From: Candolleomyces eurysporus
Taxonomy: Eukaryota > Basidiomycota > Agaricomycetes > Agaricales > Psathyrellaceae
Direction: 5' to 3'
Assembly: GCA_027579435.1 (NCBI GenBank)
Contig: JANBPK010001191.1
Span: 1-64,000, forward strand
Length of the DNA: 64,000 nt
Shown: positions 48,966-62,085 of the stretch, piece after piece
Layout: each line of letters starts with the position of its first letter
Numbering within the stretch: the stretch's first letter is position 1
Notes under the pieces: model-generated
Told to the model about the DNA's origin: nothing
Seen by the model: only the letters and a program-made list of their open reading frames with translations
Databases searched by the model: none
Program-made: the position numbers and the translations under genes

Positions 48966-49802
48966 GACGTTTGATCCAAACAATGCCAATCTGGACGAGG
49001 TGTAGATTTTCAATCAGAGTCCTTTCCTTCAGTCCCGTTTCAGGGATAAGGTCTCGAGGCCAGAGAGTGCAAGCCCTTGCCTTTGTCAGTGTTGAATTTA
49101 AGCGACGTACATATCTGGACATTGGGAAATGGCCTTGAAGAATAAGCCAAAAAAATTTGCGGTACAGTGATCAATTCCGAACATTCAGAATGCCTCGAAG
49201 GAAGCCATCTGACTGACGAATTCTGGCTGAATTTCTCCGAAAGCCTTCACAGTCACTGTCTCTGACCAAAATACCCTCCAACTTGTGAAGACTATTCGGA
49301 GCCTCCGTCACCCAATGAGATCCAGGGCATGACGGTGATCTCGTGGTCGAGCAGGAGAGAACAGCTGAGTTTATGGGCATTGAATAATCTGGAGCTACCC
49401 TGTCAAAATGGCAACGTAAATGTCTGAGCATAACAAGTATGACGCTCAGAGTCATCTTCAAGAAATTCCCCTATTTTCTTGGTTCCCACTACCGCGTATA
49501 GCCTAACCTTCCGAAATTGTAGGCGTAATTATTAAAGCTAGACAGTAGGGTTAAAATACATTTGTAACGCTTCATTCATTCATATACCAGTCGTAATTGT
49601 GTGGGTAAGACTCGCATTATAGAATGACACGAGATACTGAAGCAGTTCCGAAGACCACATTCACAATCGGAGCCGCTCGAACGAGCCAATTCCCCACATC
49701 TCTCTTCAATATCCTTGATAACGCAAAAATGCATCCACTTTGCAACGTACTTGCTCATAATTGCAGCAGCCTCGGGTTCGCGTGTCTGATTCAGATGAAA
49801 TG
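48966..49802. other. Spacer, third copy
   Basis: Copy of the spacer at 31679-32478 and 38343-39224. Nothing coding is recognised. Confidence 0.6.
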
Positions 49803-52396
49803 TCAATTCCGATCATGAACCAAAGGGAACTGACCCACCCTCAAACCGTCAGTAACGCCACTAAGCTCCTCCGCCCAATCTAATTCCGTAGTCCAGTCTA
49901 AAAAAATCATGCTTCTTCCCGAAGTCAGTACCGTGTCGATTTTATGCCACCCACCCTTCCAGGTGAAATCGACAATTTCATCATCAAGAGCAACGGTCCG
50001 GGTCAACCAGTAAGCCAGTCCTTCAATAGCATAATCCAGACAACGCTCGGAGAAAGACAGGTCTTCCCAGCGCACTGGCCCTAGACACAGGTCATGAATT
50101 AAGTTGATCGAAGACTGAATGTGATCACGTACGAAACTCGACTACTGGAGATTCGATGATGTATCGCATAGCGCACTTTGCGAGGTGGGCGTAAGCGCGA
50201 GCCTCCGGTACAAGCAGCTCCCTTGCGCGACTTTCTTGGCCCGCGAAGTCTCTCAAAGACTTGTGGTATACGGTAAGATCCATGTACGAATTCGTCTTCC
50301 GGAGATCCATGAGGGAACGGAGGTCCGAGATAAGGATTTCCAAGTCATTGCTTTCCAGATGAAGGATTGCTATAAGACTATCGGCCCCTATCCGTGAGAC
50401 TTCGAGTAGCAAGATCCTGAAAAGCAAAAGAAAGTCGCGTCCACTGTGCGTATCAACAGCTTCGTAGGCTTCCTTTGCGCTCAACAAAATGTTGGTGTAA
50501 AGCATATCGAGTGCTTCGAATGGTCGTGCCACTTGTCCGTCATCTGGGGTCCAGTTGAGGACCGTCTTCAACCTGTGCACAGGCGAAGCTCGACGTTCCG
50601 ACACGTACTTGAACACGGTCGCAACGTACACAAACTGCCCAGACGCAGCTCGCACAAGGGTATCAATGTTCCCTTCTGTGAACCAATCGGGGTCACGAAT
50701 GCTGAGGCCGATATACTCGAATCTTCTCCGGAGGTATCGACGCATATCCGCTGTTGCGTCGTATTGGTCGCTGAGTCGTATGTGGTAGGCCAGTTCGTTT
50801 AGATAGCCACCGGTGTCCAAAGCGGTGCGAGTAGCCCACTCAGGTCGGCTGGCAATGAAAATACGGAAAGGGAGATCGTTGTTGAGAAGGGAGTTCTTGA
50901 TAGCGGTTAATAGCTCTGCTTGTCTATCTTCTGCTTTGCATTCGGTCACGGCGTTGACATGCCTGAGGTTTGCATTGGTGATCGGCTTGCCATTGCACTC
51001 GTCGAGGCCATCGATCAGGATAGCATACGGGAAAGTGCTAAGATCACATTGCTCGCTTCTCCGAAGACTCTTGAAGGGACGAACAATGAGCACGTCCATC
51101 TGTGTTTGGAGTGAACGGGTGAAGATGAGGCGATCGTGATTCACTGCAGCGGCGATGGAACGCTGTAGAATGGGATGGTTTAGCCCTAGCTGATAGGCGA
51201 TGGTTGGGACAATGGTAAAAGCTCCGTTCCGACTGGCGTCTGCGGCGGAAATGAAGTATGCTGCTCCTAGAATATTGCACTCTGCGCAACATTCAGCAAT
51301 AGATTGCTGCAACGCAGACTTGCCCGAACCGGCGGCGCCGGTCATGCACAACAAGCGTTGAGGACCATTACGATCCTCGATCCATCCCATAATTTCACTA
51401 GTGACCTCGACTCGGGTGTCTTCATCACACTTCGGGGCATCGTATCGAGCGCTAGAGTTGTGGAGGGCATTAGGCGCGGTGTGCTGCATCAAAGTCTCCC
51501 AGCCTAGTAGAAAGTGAGGTATGGTCAGATATAGGTTTGTCGTCTGGCGGAGCGACGAAATACTCACCGTCTATGGATCCGGAAGTGACCACCGTATGAT
51601 TCGTAACATGCGTCGTATTGGGTGCGTCATGATAATGGAAATCGCGCATCTGAAAGTCGTGTGCATGTGGGAGGATCGATCTACTCGAGCGTGGAATGTC
51701 CACTGAGGAATCTGGTGGGACTGTTTCGCACGCTTTGACATTCTGTACAGTCGGAGAACGGTCTGAGCAGTGCGACAGTTGATGCTGTGAATTATACAGC
51801 AGTGGTTTGCTCGGGCACGGTGGGGACAGTCGAGGGGGGATTTCGGTCTCTGGTAGTGGTTGTGCCGTTTGTATTGGTCTTTCGGAGACAAAACTGGAGT
51901 ATGGGAGGGACTGGTTCCTCCGCTCCCAAGGATTGATCGAGGTCACGGCTGGATCCAACCTGAAAGGTATTTGAAGAGAACGGAGGGGTGGATTATACAG
52001 CAGCGATTCTCTTGAAGGAGGAGGTACTCCATAGGCGACAGGTGATCGTGGTGGCGGAAGGCCTCTGCTAGTGATATCAATATACTGCATCCTTGCAGAG
52101 ACAGTTTGCGATGGAGTGACAAGTGTATCCATCTGAAGAGATGATTGTGAAAGCTGGGTGTAAGTATCGTACGCCGAGGGACCAGAGTGATTGAGGGCCA
52201 AACCCTCCCCGAAGACCGAACGAAAGGACGGAAGTTGGCACACGACGCCTTCCCGGTGTTGAGGCGACCTGGTCCTTGAGGATGGTCTTGCCCTTGAGGT
52301 GCCTATTTCACCATCCTGAGGGTTGGAGAGCGAAGGGGGGTATGGACTAAAAGACCGTGAATTGGAGCCTACGCTGCCGAGCTGGTCCTTTGGCAT
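49803..52396 (-). CDS. NACHT-domain NTPase N5 (STN1-linked family)
   Basis: 825 residues from exons 51568-52396, 50133-51503, 49803-50080, in frame. It shares with N2 several exact stretches in the first half of exon 2, for example AECCAECNILG where N3 has AQLCARCNILG, which suggests gene conversion or a mosaic origin. Variable patches read VSRIGADSLIA, LRKTNSYMDLT and MIFLDWTTELDW. Walker motifs are intact. Divergent from STN1-c. Confidence 0.87.
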
Positions 52397-52559
52397 CGTG
52401 AATGAGGACAAGCCGAGTACGATCACTGCATCCTACGCGCCGTCACATCGTGTGATCTAACGTCACACGTCACACTCATAATGAGTTGAACACTGACCAC
52501 GAGGGGGTTGCGAAGAGATTTGTTTCACTCTTGAATCCATCCAGTCAGTTCGAGCAGAA
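52397..52559. promoter_or_regulatory. Shared NACHT/STN1 bidirectional promoter, copy c
   Basis: 163 bases between divergent ATGs. The segment before the core is shortened, but GTCACATCGTGTGA, TAACGTCAC and ACGTCACAC remain. Confidence 0.6.
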
Positions 52560-54673
52560 ATGAGTACGACAGCCACCATTACGCCTTCAAGCACGCCGAC
52601 CAAAATCAAGCGAACACGGTCCATCATGTTGACCCCCACCAAGCGCAGCAAGGTCGAGCAGAGTAAACCAGAATCAGTAGCAAAGCCTCCACCAACACAC
52701 CAGGAACTATTTCGTTGGACATTGACGAAGGATGCCATCGCGCTATGTCATATCAAGGACGTATACTCACTACAGGAGCGAACGGTAGCAGGGCCAGCAA
52801 ATCTTCCTCAAGCAAACAAGCAACCAGGTAAACCTACCCAACGATTGCGTTTGTTCAACGACGGACGATGAACGGAACAATTTCAGATTTCTACTGGCTT
52901 GGCCGTACTCCCTGTCGCGTTGTCCAAATTGTTGGGCTTGTCGTGGGTGTTTCCCAGTACGAGGGGAGAACAATATACATTGGTGAGTTTCTTCTCCTAT
53001 CTTGGGTGTCCGTGAGCCGACCAGATATATCATTACTCCTAGTGGACGACGGGACAGAGGTTATCGAATGTATCCAGCGGTTGCAACCTCTGAACCACTC
53101 GGCTGAGCCAGGGAAGCCCCCCACCTTCGCCCCAGAATTTCCCCTTCCTCTGGCCTCCGTTAGTGACTGCGTATGTGTTGTTGGAAGAGCTTCCAAGACC
53201 AAGTCGAACGAGTGGCAGGTTCAGGTTAATAGCATTGGTGAGATTCCTCCGTATCAGCCTCGAAAGAATATATTTAACATGATTCTCCAGAACTTTGTTC
53301 AGCGAGAAACGAAGAGTTGATACACCACCTCAAAGTCCGGAAGCTGCACGAGACAAACTACTCGTTATCTATTCCTTTCTATCCTTCTCTTACGACCCAA
53401 GTTGACACAGCAATACCCGTTACCCCTACCCGGAAGCAAGCGCTCCAGGAACCTTCTTCCAAAGTATCGAATTTCGCTGCACAATCAAGTCCGGTCACGG
53501 TAATTTCATCCAGCCCCGTCAAGAGTGAACAGGTTCAGGCAGTCGGTATATTTTGCCTCCCAATTTACGTGCCACTGACCTTCTGCTCAGACGCCCACCA
53601 AACTACGCCATCCTTCACGCTTACACCATGTGGAACTCACCCGTAACACGTTCCGAATCTATCTCAAATATTATATGGATACTGGCCCTTATCCTTCTAA
53701 CGAAACTGACGATAACGACGACCTGTTTGCCCAATCTTTTGCTCCGGAATTCACTAGGCCGACGAAGAACGACGCGACCCCGAGACCTACCCAATTTAGC
53801 ACCACAAGATCTCGTCCCAATATTGATCCTATATATTTCGGTACATCGACAACGTCATCTTCAAAGGCGAGGGAGGATGCCAACTCCACCCAGACGACAC
53901 GGGGGTACACTGTATCTTACCTACGTCGAGTCCCAGAACTCGTTCTGCTAGCCACCCGCGTTGCAAAGCAAGAAACGCGCCTAGCGAGGAAACAGGAGAA
54001 GGAGAAGAAAAGTGCTGCCTCATCCTCATCCTCGGCGACCAAATCGACAACTGCCAGGTCGAGCAGGGCACGCAACCCTACAAGCAAAGATATCAAACGA
54101 CTCTTCCTTCGAGCGGTCAACGATCTCTACAGAGAAGGCAGTATCGTGATATGGGACTGCCCCGCGTACCCTTGTAACGACGCTGCGTTCGCCGATACTT
54201 TCTTCCTTTGGAAACCTATGACGACGCATGCGAGTGGTATTTTATCACTCTCGTACGCGAGCTCCTGCGCCGACACTACCGCCGCAAGCTCGATTCTCGG
54301 TCACTCAACTTTTCCGAGGTCGACATCGGGAGCTGCCCGACCCCCAGCGGTACCAGAGGATGGAGACGGAGACCTATCTGATCCGGACCCCAACGAAGAC
54401 GTCTACGTATCCGTCAGACCATCGTTCCTTGCTGACCGACTCGAAGAAATCATACCCACCGTTCAGAACGCCGAGCGAAGAGGGCAGCAGGGGTCACAGG
54501 CGAAGAGAGGTCTTTATCGAGGAGCCTCGAGTCAAGCACTGCTGCAGTATTTGAAAAGAGATGATCGGTGGACGTTCGTTCATGTTGACAGTGTGGAGGC
54601 GGCGTTGAAGTATCTCGAGGAGGATGGGAGAGCTTGGATGACTCCGAATGGGCAGTGGCAATTGTCGGTGTAG
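52560..54673 (+). CDS. STN1: STN1-like telomere-capping (CST) subunit, copy c
   Basis: Five exons join in frame to 623 residues: 52560-52827, 52887-52982, 53043-53237, 53303-53532, 53591-54673. The first four exons have exactly the lengths of copy b (268, 96, 195, 230). The OB-fold elements (DFYWLGRTPCRVVQIVG, IYIVDDGTEVIECI), the LTRNTFRIYLKYYMD element and the C-terminal SKDIKRLFLRAVNDLYREGS region are present. One codon is lost in the Ser-rich linker (HSTFPRSTSG against HSTSRSRSTSG). It has no frame lesion, so with copy b it makes two apparently functional STN1 genes in this window. Confidence 0.75.
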
Positions 54674-55025
54674 GGGATCCATTAGTATCGGCGTCATCGA
54701 TTCTGTCATGGTCGCGGATCGATCAATGAGCCCCATGAGGGGATTTGTTCCCGAGCTGAGCGCTGAACTGCGGACTCGGGACTTCGAATGGTAGTACTTC
54801 TCGATGGTGTGCTTGTGCACTTGGTGAGTTCCTCATGTCCCCCTCTCTCTCGGATCAATCCTCGGTTCCTATCATTACGAACTGCTGCGCAGCCCATAGG
54901 ATGTATATAAAGCGCTTGTAGAGAAAGAAATACGAGTCGAATCTTTGCTTCCCCATCGCGGTTCCTGTGATCGCTCACACCAACGCACTAGACGACTTCT
55001 TCATTTCCATACTTCTTCTGATTCG
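54674..55025. promoter_or_regulatory. Intergenic region with TATA box of the ABC transporter
   Basis: The STN1-c 3' flank matches STN1-b's until about 54810 and then becomes unique. TATATAAA at 54904-54911 lies 115 bases before the transporter ATG. Confidence 0.6.
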
Positions 55026-57716
55026 ATGAGTACTGGCGATAAGAAAGATCCCCCTCGTTCAGACTCGGACGACGTGATCATCGAGAGCAAACAGTTGGGT
55101 GTATGGCGCCTCCTTTCGGCCACGAAGAAAAGACGCAGAATCAACCAATACATCGAGGAATTCCAGACCTTTACACCCTACGTGATTCGCCTCTTCTTGG
55201 ATGTGTATACTCTCGCACCTAGGCTTTTTGTGTTTTCTGTTTTGTCGCGCGTTTGGGCGGGTGTTGAGAATGCGTTGTCGATGTACCTGTCTTCGAGAAT
55301 ATTGAGAGCGGTCAGTACTGGTATTCTTGTTAGCAGCAAAATACGGACACTCCAATCGTGCTGATGACTATTTTCGATGCAGATAGAGTTGGGGATTGCT
55401 CGAGAGCAGTCCTTTGCGGAGGAAATCCTATGGGCACTCGGTCTGCGCGTGTTCTGTTCGGCGTTGATTGCGTATCTGGGCTGGCTGAGGTATACAGTCT
55501 GGTTTTGACTCGATGTTGACATTTTACTAATTCGCCTCCTAGTAATGATTCGCTCTCTCAACTTCGTGCACGGGTCACCTCTCATTTCGACGTTTACCTG
55601 ATGGAAGGTACTGTGCGACTCCATTTCCTTCACTTACAGTCAATTGAGCCAAATCTCCCAGTTAAACTAAAGCTCGATATCCCAACTTCTCTCGGTGTGT
55701 GTCTAATGAACCACTCGATGTTTGCTGGATGCACTGATTCCGCTTCCTTGTTGTGATAGACGCAGGAAACAAAGTCGACGCTTCCGGCAATGATGCGTGG
55801 GGAGCCTTCGACGAGATATTGAATTATCACCAGGGGATCATCGAGCTCCTGAGTCAAATCCTTGTCATCTACAAAGAAGCTCGTGACGTAGGCGGTTCGG
55901 GTTTTGTCCTTATCTGCCTTGCGAAGCCTTTTTATGGTCAGTTATTTTACACTCCCCTGTGGCAAAAAGGTGTGTGGGCGTTTCTCTTTATGCACCTTGA
56001 TTAAAAGTGCTCAACGTCATATGCCAGTCTGCTATGGGTACGTAAACAACGAAGCTTATCTTCGGATTGAGGCTTTGAAAGAGCTTGCGAGTGGGAGGTT
56101 CCGCGAGGACGTGTTGACTAGTGATATGGGCTCATGGATCATCGAGCGTGAGTCCCGAGAATCTCCAACAGCAGCCTCAGCAAATTTTGAAAGCTGACCC
56201 TCCTACGTACTTAGAATACAAAGCTTCCCGCGAAAATATAGGAAACCTGTCCGACGAACACCCAATCTTGCAGGTCGACCATATCACGTCTCCAATCGAA
56301 AGAGTCGTACAGGGAATTCTGGAAGACCTGCCGATGGTGAGTGCCTTTTACTAGATTTTAAATCCCACTTCGACCGGTGTTGAACGTAACCCCAGGTTTA
56401 TTGTGGCTTGAATGTCATCATATCGCCCTCTAGATTCTCCCTCTCCAATATCGCAATTATGCAAACGGCATCCACCACACTTCGAAACTCGATCGCAATG
56501 CTCTTTTATAGAAACAGAAATCTCGGGAAGAATCTCAACACAATCAGGGAGATTTATTCTGTCTCTAAGATACGGAACCAAGTCGATGGAGGAAAAACGT
56601 CATACCCTTCATCCGAGAAGTCTGCGAAAGAGGGAATGTCATTTGAACTTAGGTACGAAGACTACCTGACGTTTGCTCAAAACTGATCGCGTACCCTCCC
56701 ACAGAGATCTTTCATTTTCATACCCCGGAAGCCACAAAACCACCTGTGCCCTAAATAAAATTAACTTGAAGATACCAGGCAGCTCCGTCGTGGTCATTGT
56801 GGGCAGCAACGGAAGCGGAAAATCAACTCTGATTCGAATCCTATCCCGACTATTCACCCCAAGCTCGGGAGAGCTCCTCATTGACGGTTCGCCAGCAGAG
56901 GATTTCGATTTGGTTGACCTTCGCCAAGCGTCTATGCTACTCAGTCAAGATAACAAAGTCTATCCTCTATCACTGGCCGAGAACATTGGATTAGGGTGCT
57001 TGGAGCTAGTCGAGGATATGAACCTGATCGAGAATGCTGCTGAACGAGGTGGTGCGGCGGGGTTTATATCGAAGCTCGACACAGGCTATGGGACAGTCTT
57101 GTCCCCGACTTGTCCTACAGTGATGCTCGGTTTGTACGGGGACGCAAACCATCCGTTGCACAAGGAAATTGAGAAACTGCCGAAGAAAACCAATATCTCT
57201 GGTGGGGAGACGCAACGCTTGGTTGCGTGAGTGATCTTCATTGCTCTTTCCTGCCTCGGGCTCGGTCTGACAGCATAATCTTGTACATGTACAGTGCACG
57301 TTCGTTCATGCGCCTGAATTCTGGGAAGGTCAAGTTCATCGCGGTAGATGAACCTAGCTCTGCGCTGGATGCGGAAGGTGAACTACAATTATTTAATCGG
57401 CTCCTGGAAGTTAGGGAGGGTAAGACGGTGCTTTTTGTCACTCATCGCTTTGGTCACCTAACGAATCATGCCGATATGATTCTGTATGTATCCGTTCCAG
57501 CCATTTATCCTCTCAAGATTAATATTGACCACGCTGTTCATCCTGCCACAGATGCATGAAAGACGGGGAAATAGTTGAAGGAGGTAGTCACCACGAGTTG
57601 ATGAAGAAAGACGGGGAGTATGCCAAGCTATACAACATCCAAGCAAACGCATTTACCCCAGACGGCGAGACACTTTCCCCGGTAGGCGGAGCTTCCCAAT
57701 CGACGGATGGCGTGTG
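55026..57716 (+). CDS. ABC half-transporter (TMD-NBD)
   Basis: ATP-driven membrane exporter of the ABC-B-like half-transporter class. About ten exons; the ATG at 55026 gives MSTGDKKDPPRSDSDD. Exon 1 runs to 55310 (donor GTCAGT) and exon 2 from 55383. The N-terminal half has hydrophobic segments (LFVFSVLSRVW, VFCSALIAYLGW) but is weakly conserved. The nucleotide-binding domain is clear: SFSYPGSHKTT, Walker A VGSNGSGKST (near 56805-56834), Q-loop LLSQDNKVYPLSLAENI, signature ISGGETQRLVA, Walker B KFIAVDEPSSALD, H-loop FVTHRFGHLT. The last exons run from 57294 (ARSFMRLNSG) to the stop at 57714-57716. Middle splice sites were not all resolved. The substrate is unknown. Its last exons are duplicated at 62086. 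Confidence 0.8.
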
Positions 57717-57860
57717 AGATGATCGTGGCATTTAAGTTGTTGCATAGTCATACAGATGCGTACACAAATGTTATCATGGCCTATGAATAGTTTAAGAGAC
57801 CTGGTATTTATCGGAGAAATAAATGGAAAAAATATCGACAGAAGAAGGGGCATAAGTAAT

Positions 57861-60800
57861 TCAGTCTCTCGATTCCTCTTTCAACTTCGCAATTTCGTTC
57901 AAATCGTCCTGATTCCCGGTAAATTCCACATGTATCTGCAGAAGAGACACCAACCTATCGACCCACTCGCCACGACGCCAATGTCCGAGAATGTAATGTT
58001 TGGAAAGAAGCTCACGCGTGAGCGCGATCGCCTCCTTGAGATGTGATATTGACCCATCCCTCTCATAAAGAGCTTGAACGCTCTTAATGAGAAAGGTGAG
58101 AACTTTCGGCCGAAACACATCGGTTGGGTGATAAAGACCAAAAGATTCACGCAGTAGCGGGATTGCTTCATCCAAGTCCCTCGCGCACCCCATCGTCTCG
58201 AACCGAGAGTAGAACGCAGTTCCCTGATACGTGATTGCCATGATATGGTTGAAAGATCGTGTCCCTCCGTTCGAAATCTCCATAACCTCCCGGTGCAAAG
58301 TGATAGCCTCCTCATAGTCGTCTGCAGAGCCCCCTGACCTGCGCTCTCCCCTCAATCGAAGTGCGTCACCGAGATTGTTGAGCACAACAGGCCGGAACCT
58401 GCGGCATGGTGATCCAAGATCGAGTGCCTCGCGATACAGCGAAATCGCTTCCTCGACGTGGCCAGCATCTCTCTTGTGTTCGGATAGCGCGCGGAGCGAA
58501 CTTGCGAGGCTGTTGAGGACAAATTGACGATTTTGGGATAAAGTCTCGGTGGGCGCCAGGCTCTCCAGAGCTTCACGCTGGACCGCGATGGCTTCATGGA
58601 GAAGACTAGTTGGGCCTTCCTGATTAAAACGTGCAAGTAATGCGTTTCCCAGGTGCGTCAATAGCACATAACGGTTGGGATGGGGAGGTGGGCGTAGCTC
58701 CAGTGCTTCATGAAAGAGTGAAATGGCTTCCTCGAGGTGGGAAACGGTGCCTTCATGATGGAACAGCACAAAGAGACCATAGCCGAAGTTCTGGAGCGTA
58801 AAAGGTCGGTTGGGGTGGGGAGATGGTTGAAGGCTAAGTGCTTCGCGATGGAGTGAAATGGCTTCATGGATGAAAGCAGTGTGGCGAGGCTCGTCTTCAA
58901 AGAGCTCGCAGAGTGCGCCTCCTAGATTGTTGAGTGACATGGGCCGTTTTGGGTTGGGAGGCGGTCGAAGGCTGAGTGCTTCACGAAAGTGTGATATCGC
59001 CTCCTCTATGTCAGCCACGGAGCCGCTGTGCCTGAATAGCACATAAAGGACGTTAGCAAGTTTGTCGAGTGACTCGGGGCGGTGTGGGTTGGGATCCGGT
59101 CGCAGCCCGAGCGCATCACGATGCGCTGAAACAGCTTCCACCAGATGCTCAACGTTCTCTTTGTGCCTATACAGGGTTTGAAGGGCATTTCCCAGTTTGT
59201 GGAGAGAGGAGGGGCGGTCTGGGTGTGGGGATGGCTGCAAGATGAGTGCTTTGTGGTACAGCAATACAACCTCCTCAATGCTACCCGAGCATTGGCGATT
59301 GAATGACTCGTACAGTGCTTCGGCAAGTTCCAGTAGCGCGTTGCGCTCCGCGTCTGGGCGCCGGGCGACATTAACCGCTCTGCGGTACAGAAGAATAGCT
59401 TCTTGGTGGGTTCTGTAAACACCTGTCTGCTTCCACTGAGAGAACAATGCACCCGCGAGGGAGCATATTACAAAGGGACGCTGCGGGTGGGCGGATGATG
59501 TAAGTCTTAGCGCTTGACGATGGAATGAAATGGCCTCCTCAATGTGAGCAAGAGACTTGGTGTGCGCAAAGAGGTTACTGAGCGCAATAGCAAGGTTGTG
59601 AGGTGGTTCGAGGCTCCGTGGATAAAGATTCACCGTTTCGCGAAGTAATGGAATGGCTTTCTCCAGGTCGCTGGGTGTGAGAAAAGGCTGGGCTCGATCC
59701 CAATGATAAGCAATGCTATATTTTGCGCAGTAACGCCCGATGTGCGTTTGTTCCGGACTCTGAGCTGCGCGCAACAGGTCCAGGTCGGAGGTCAAACAAC
59801 GGAGGAAGAGACGGAAGTGGAGTGCAGGAGGTACAAAGAATCTCCCCGACCTACTTTTGGTGGTCAGGAAATCACGAAGGGATGTGTGGCATAGGGTGAC
59901 CGGCGTGTCGTCTGTTCCCGGCACTTGAACGATGGCTTGGAGGTTAACGAGGACGTTGACCACCTCATGGGTTTCAATTTCAAGGAGCTCCGCGATGCCC
60001 GCTGTTGAGAGAAGCTCTGCTACCAGAGCAATGGTTGAGACGACGTCGGAGAAATGGGGGAGTTGCTCGGACCGCGCCAGTGTCTCGGAATAGAGGCCAT
60101 CCAGACCGGGGTTCATGTTGAGTGCCAACGGCAGACGATCCATAGGCGTTCGGTGGTCACTTTGGATGTTGGATCCCATGATAAACTTGAACACTGCGGA
60201 TGCGAAAATGAACGATCCACCAATATGCTCGACGAGCTTGCGCTGGTCTTTGATAGTGGGCCATTCGCCGTGTGCGCGGATATATGCTGCGACGACAAGA
60301 TTGCGCTTTGCCTCCTGTTCGAACAACGTGCGCAAAAACGTGCCAATATCGTGGTCGGAGCAGTGATTCACCAGGTTGTCCAAAAATACCCCTGGGACGT
60401 TCAGGCGGGATTGGATGTGTTGCTCTACGCGACTCGTGATGAAGATACGGAGAGGAATGTGAGGGTTGTGTTGGAAGAAGGTGAGCATGCCGTCGATAAG
60501 CAGCTGGACCTCGTCCCTATCTTGGCATTCGTCGAGCCCATCCAGCACGATGAGGAACGGACCACCGATGAGTGCCTTCACTGTCAGAAACCCCCATGAA
60601 TCAGCGTCTCGGAGTGGCCCATACACCAAGCGTTCCATCTGTACCGCCAAAGAGACCCGCTCCCCTTCGTATTTGACCAAATTTGGGTTACTGCTGATAG
60701 CCTGCCGTATATGAGGCGCGGTTTCTGGTATGGAAGCTGCCAGCTGGCTTGCTAGGGTCGTGGCGAGCCTCTGGATCCTGCCCCTATCGCCCGCGTTGCG

Positions 60801-61182
60801 GAAGAAGAAGAAGCTTGCAGCCAGCCTCCCTTTCCGTTGGACTCGCTCGCACACCTCGAGAGCGATGGCTGATTTGCCGCAGCCTACATATCCATGCATC
60901 CAATACACGTGGCAGCGATTGGAGAAAACACTGCTGCTTGCCCAGATGCTAACCTTCGCTACTACTTCGAGCCTTGTCCCTGGCAGACAAGCGGAATCNG
61001 GGGGGCGATCGTTTGCGATCTCGAGCATGGGATGCATCGCCGATCGGTTGAAGGAGCTCGAACAGAGTCATGTCCTCGACACGAACTAGCGGAGCCTGGT
61101 GGATGTGCTGCACGCTTCCTTCGACCTGGTATGCGTGGATTGAGCCGACTTGTGCATTCTGAGATCCTCCCAAAAGGTGCAT
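57861..61182 (-). CDS. NACHT-TPR protein (frame broken at an N)
   Basis: Large STAND protein, NLR-like, with a NACHT and a TPR sensor region; intronless over this span. I start at the ATG at 61182 (MHLLGGSQNAQVGS); the in-frame ATG at 61037 lies in the wrong frame for the upstream part. At 60999 an N beside a G run shifts frame between DRKRSPP and DSACLPGTRLEV. The span is one base too long, so assembly error is likely. Walker A is GYVGCGKSA, Walker B LIVLDGLDEC, then ITSRVEQHI. From about residue 500 come twelve repeats of about 45 residues (pattern NNLGxALxxLF...LEEAISLxREAL.L.P.PxR), ending KEESRD. Predicted length about 1106 residues. It converges on the ABC transporter. Confidence 0.88.
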
Positions 61183-61722
61183 AGTAAGGGACGGAGATTT
61201 GGGCAGGATGATGACGGTATAGCACGAGCAGCGCCTCGTGGCTAAAGAATGGGTAGGTGCTGTGGGTGCTGCTTTACTGGGAACTGCCTACGCAACCAGC
61301 CAAATAGATCCTGCCAATACAGATGAGATAGGTGCCGAAGGTAAGCGGGATTCGCTGTGAGAGGGCGTGGTGCATGAACAAAGTCTAGACGGTGGGGTAC
61401 CTTCCAGGAAATTCAAAGAGCCCACATGAATGATCCTTTCTGCCAGCGGATTCAGATGCCCTCCGAATGAAAGGGGGAGCTGTATCTCACGAGAGTCAAG
61501 GTCCGCAGAGGCCTCCGTCACACATCCTGGTGATGGCCCTTAGCGGTGAAGAGTGTCGAGAATGTATGCAGGAGCCTGAGCCTGAAAAGTAGAGCTAAGC
61601 GATGACCGTCGCCCAATACTTGGGCCTGGCTTATTCCCACAAGCCACATAACAGCGAGGGGATAGTACAGTATGATTGTCCAGGAGTCCTGGCATTCTAT
61701 ATACGAACAGGGTCTAGTCTAT
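61183..61722. other. Intergenic gap upstream of the NACHT-TPR gene
   Basis: Should hold the NACHT-TPR promoter and the 3' end of the next fragment. No supported gene; the 77-codon frame at 61288-61521 has no recognisable content. Confidence 0.45.
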
Positions 61723-62085
61723 TTATCGGATGTCAGCAGGAATAAATTCATTGTCGTCGTAGGCTGGAGGAGGAACCGACATATCTTCCTCTGCATGGCG
61801 GGCCCGCCCTCCAGATCTCGATGTGCTCATCGTCCGCATCTGAGCCTTCAAATGTTCGTTCTCCCCGCTCAACGCATCAATCTTCCTCTGCATCTCCGCG
61901 ATCTTTCCTTCATACTCTGACCGCACCTGAGCCGGCCCAACCTGCAACTCCCTGATCCTCACTTTCATCCCCTCATTGTCCCTCGTCATCATGGCCAAAA
62001 CCTGCTGCAGATGACTACCCTCGTGCGTCGACTGCAACTGCGCTGTCAATTGCTCCAACTCCTGTATCTGTGCACCTGTGCACGT
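61723..62085 (-). pseudogene. 3' fragment of a coiled-coil protein gene
   Basis: The open frame has no ATG at its left end in coding sense and is cut at about 62085, where the transporter copy begins. It codes a heptad-rich segment (QIQELEQLTAQLQS, EYEGKIAEMQRKIDALSGEN) followed by a Pro-rich tail (VPPPAYDDNEFIPADIR) and stop at 61723. The length (about 115 codons) and missing start suggest a gene truncated by the duplication. The parent family is not recognised. Confidence 0.55.

Noticed and set aside
57861..61037. Start of the NACHT-TPR gene at 61037
   Set aside because: That ATG is in the frame created by the N/homopolymer error; coding similarity to the usual N-terminus continues upstream to 61182 in the other frame.
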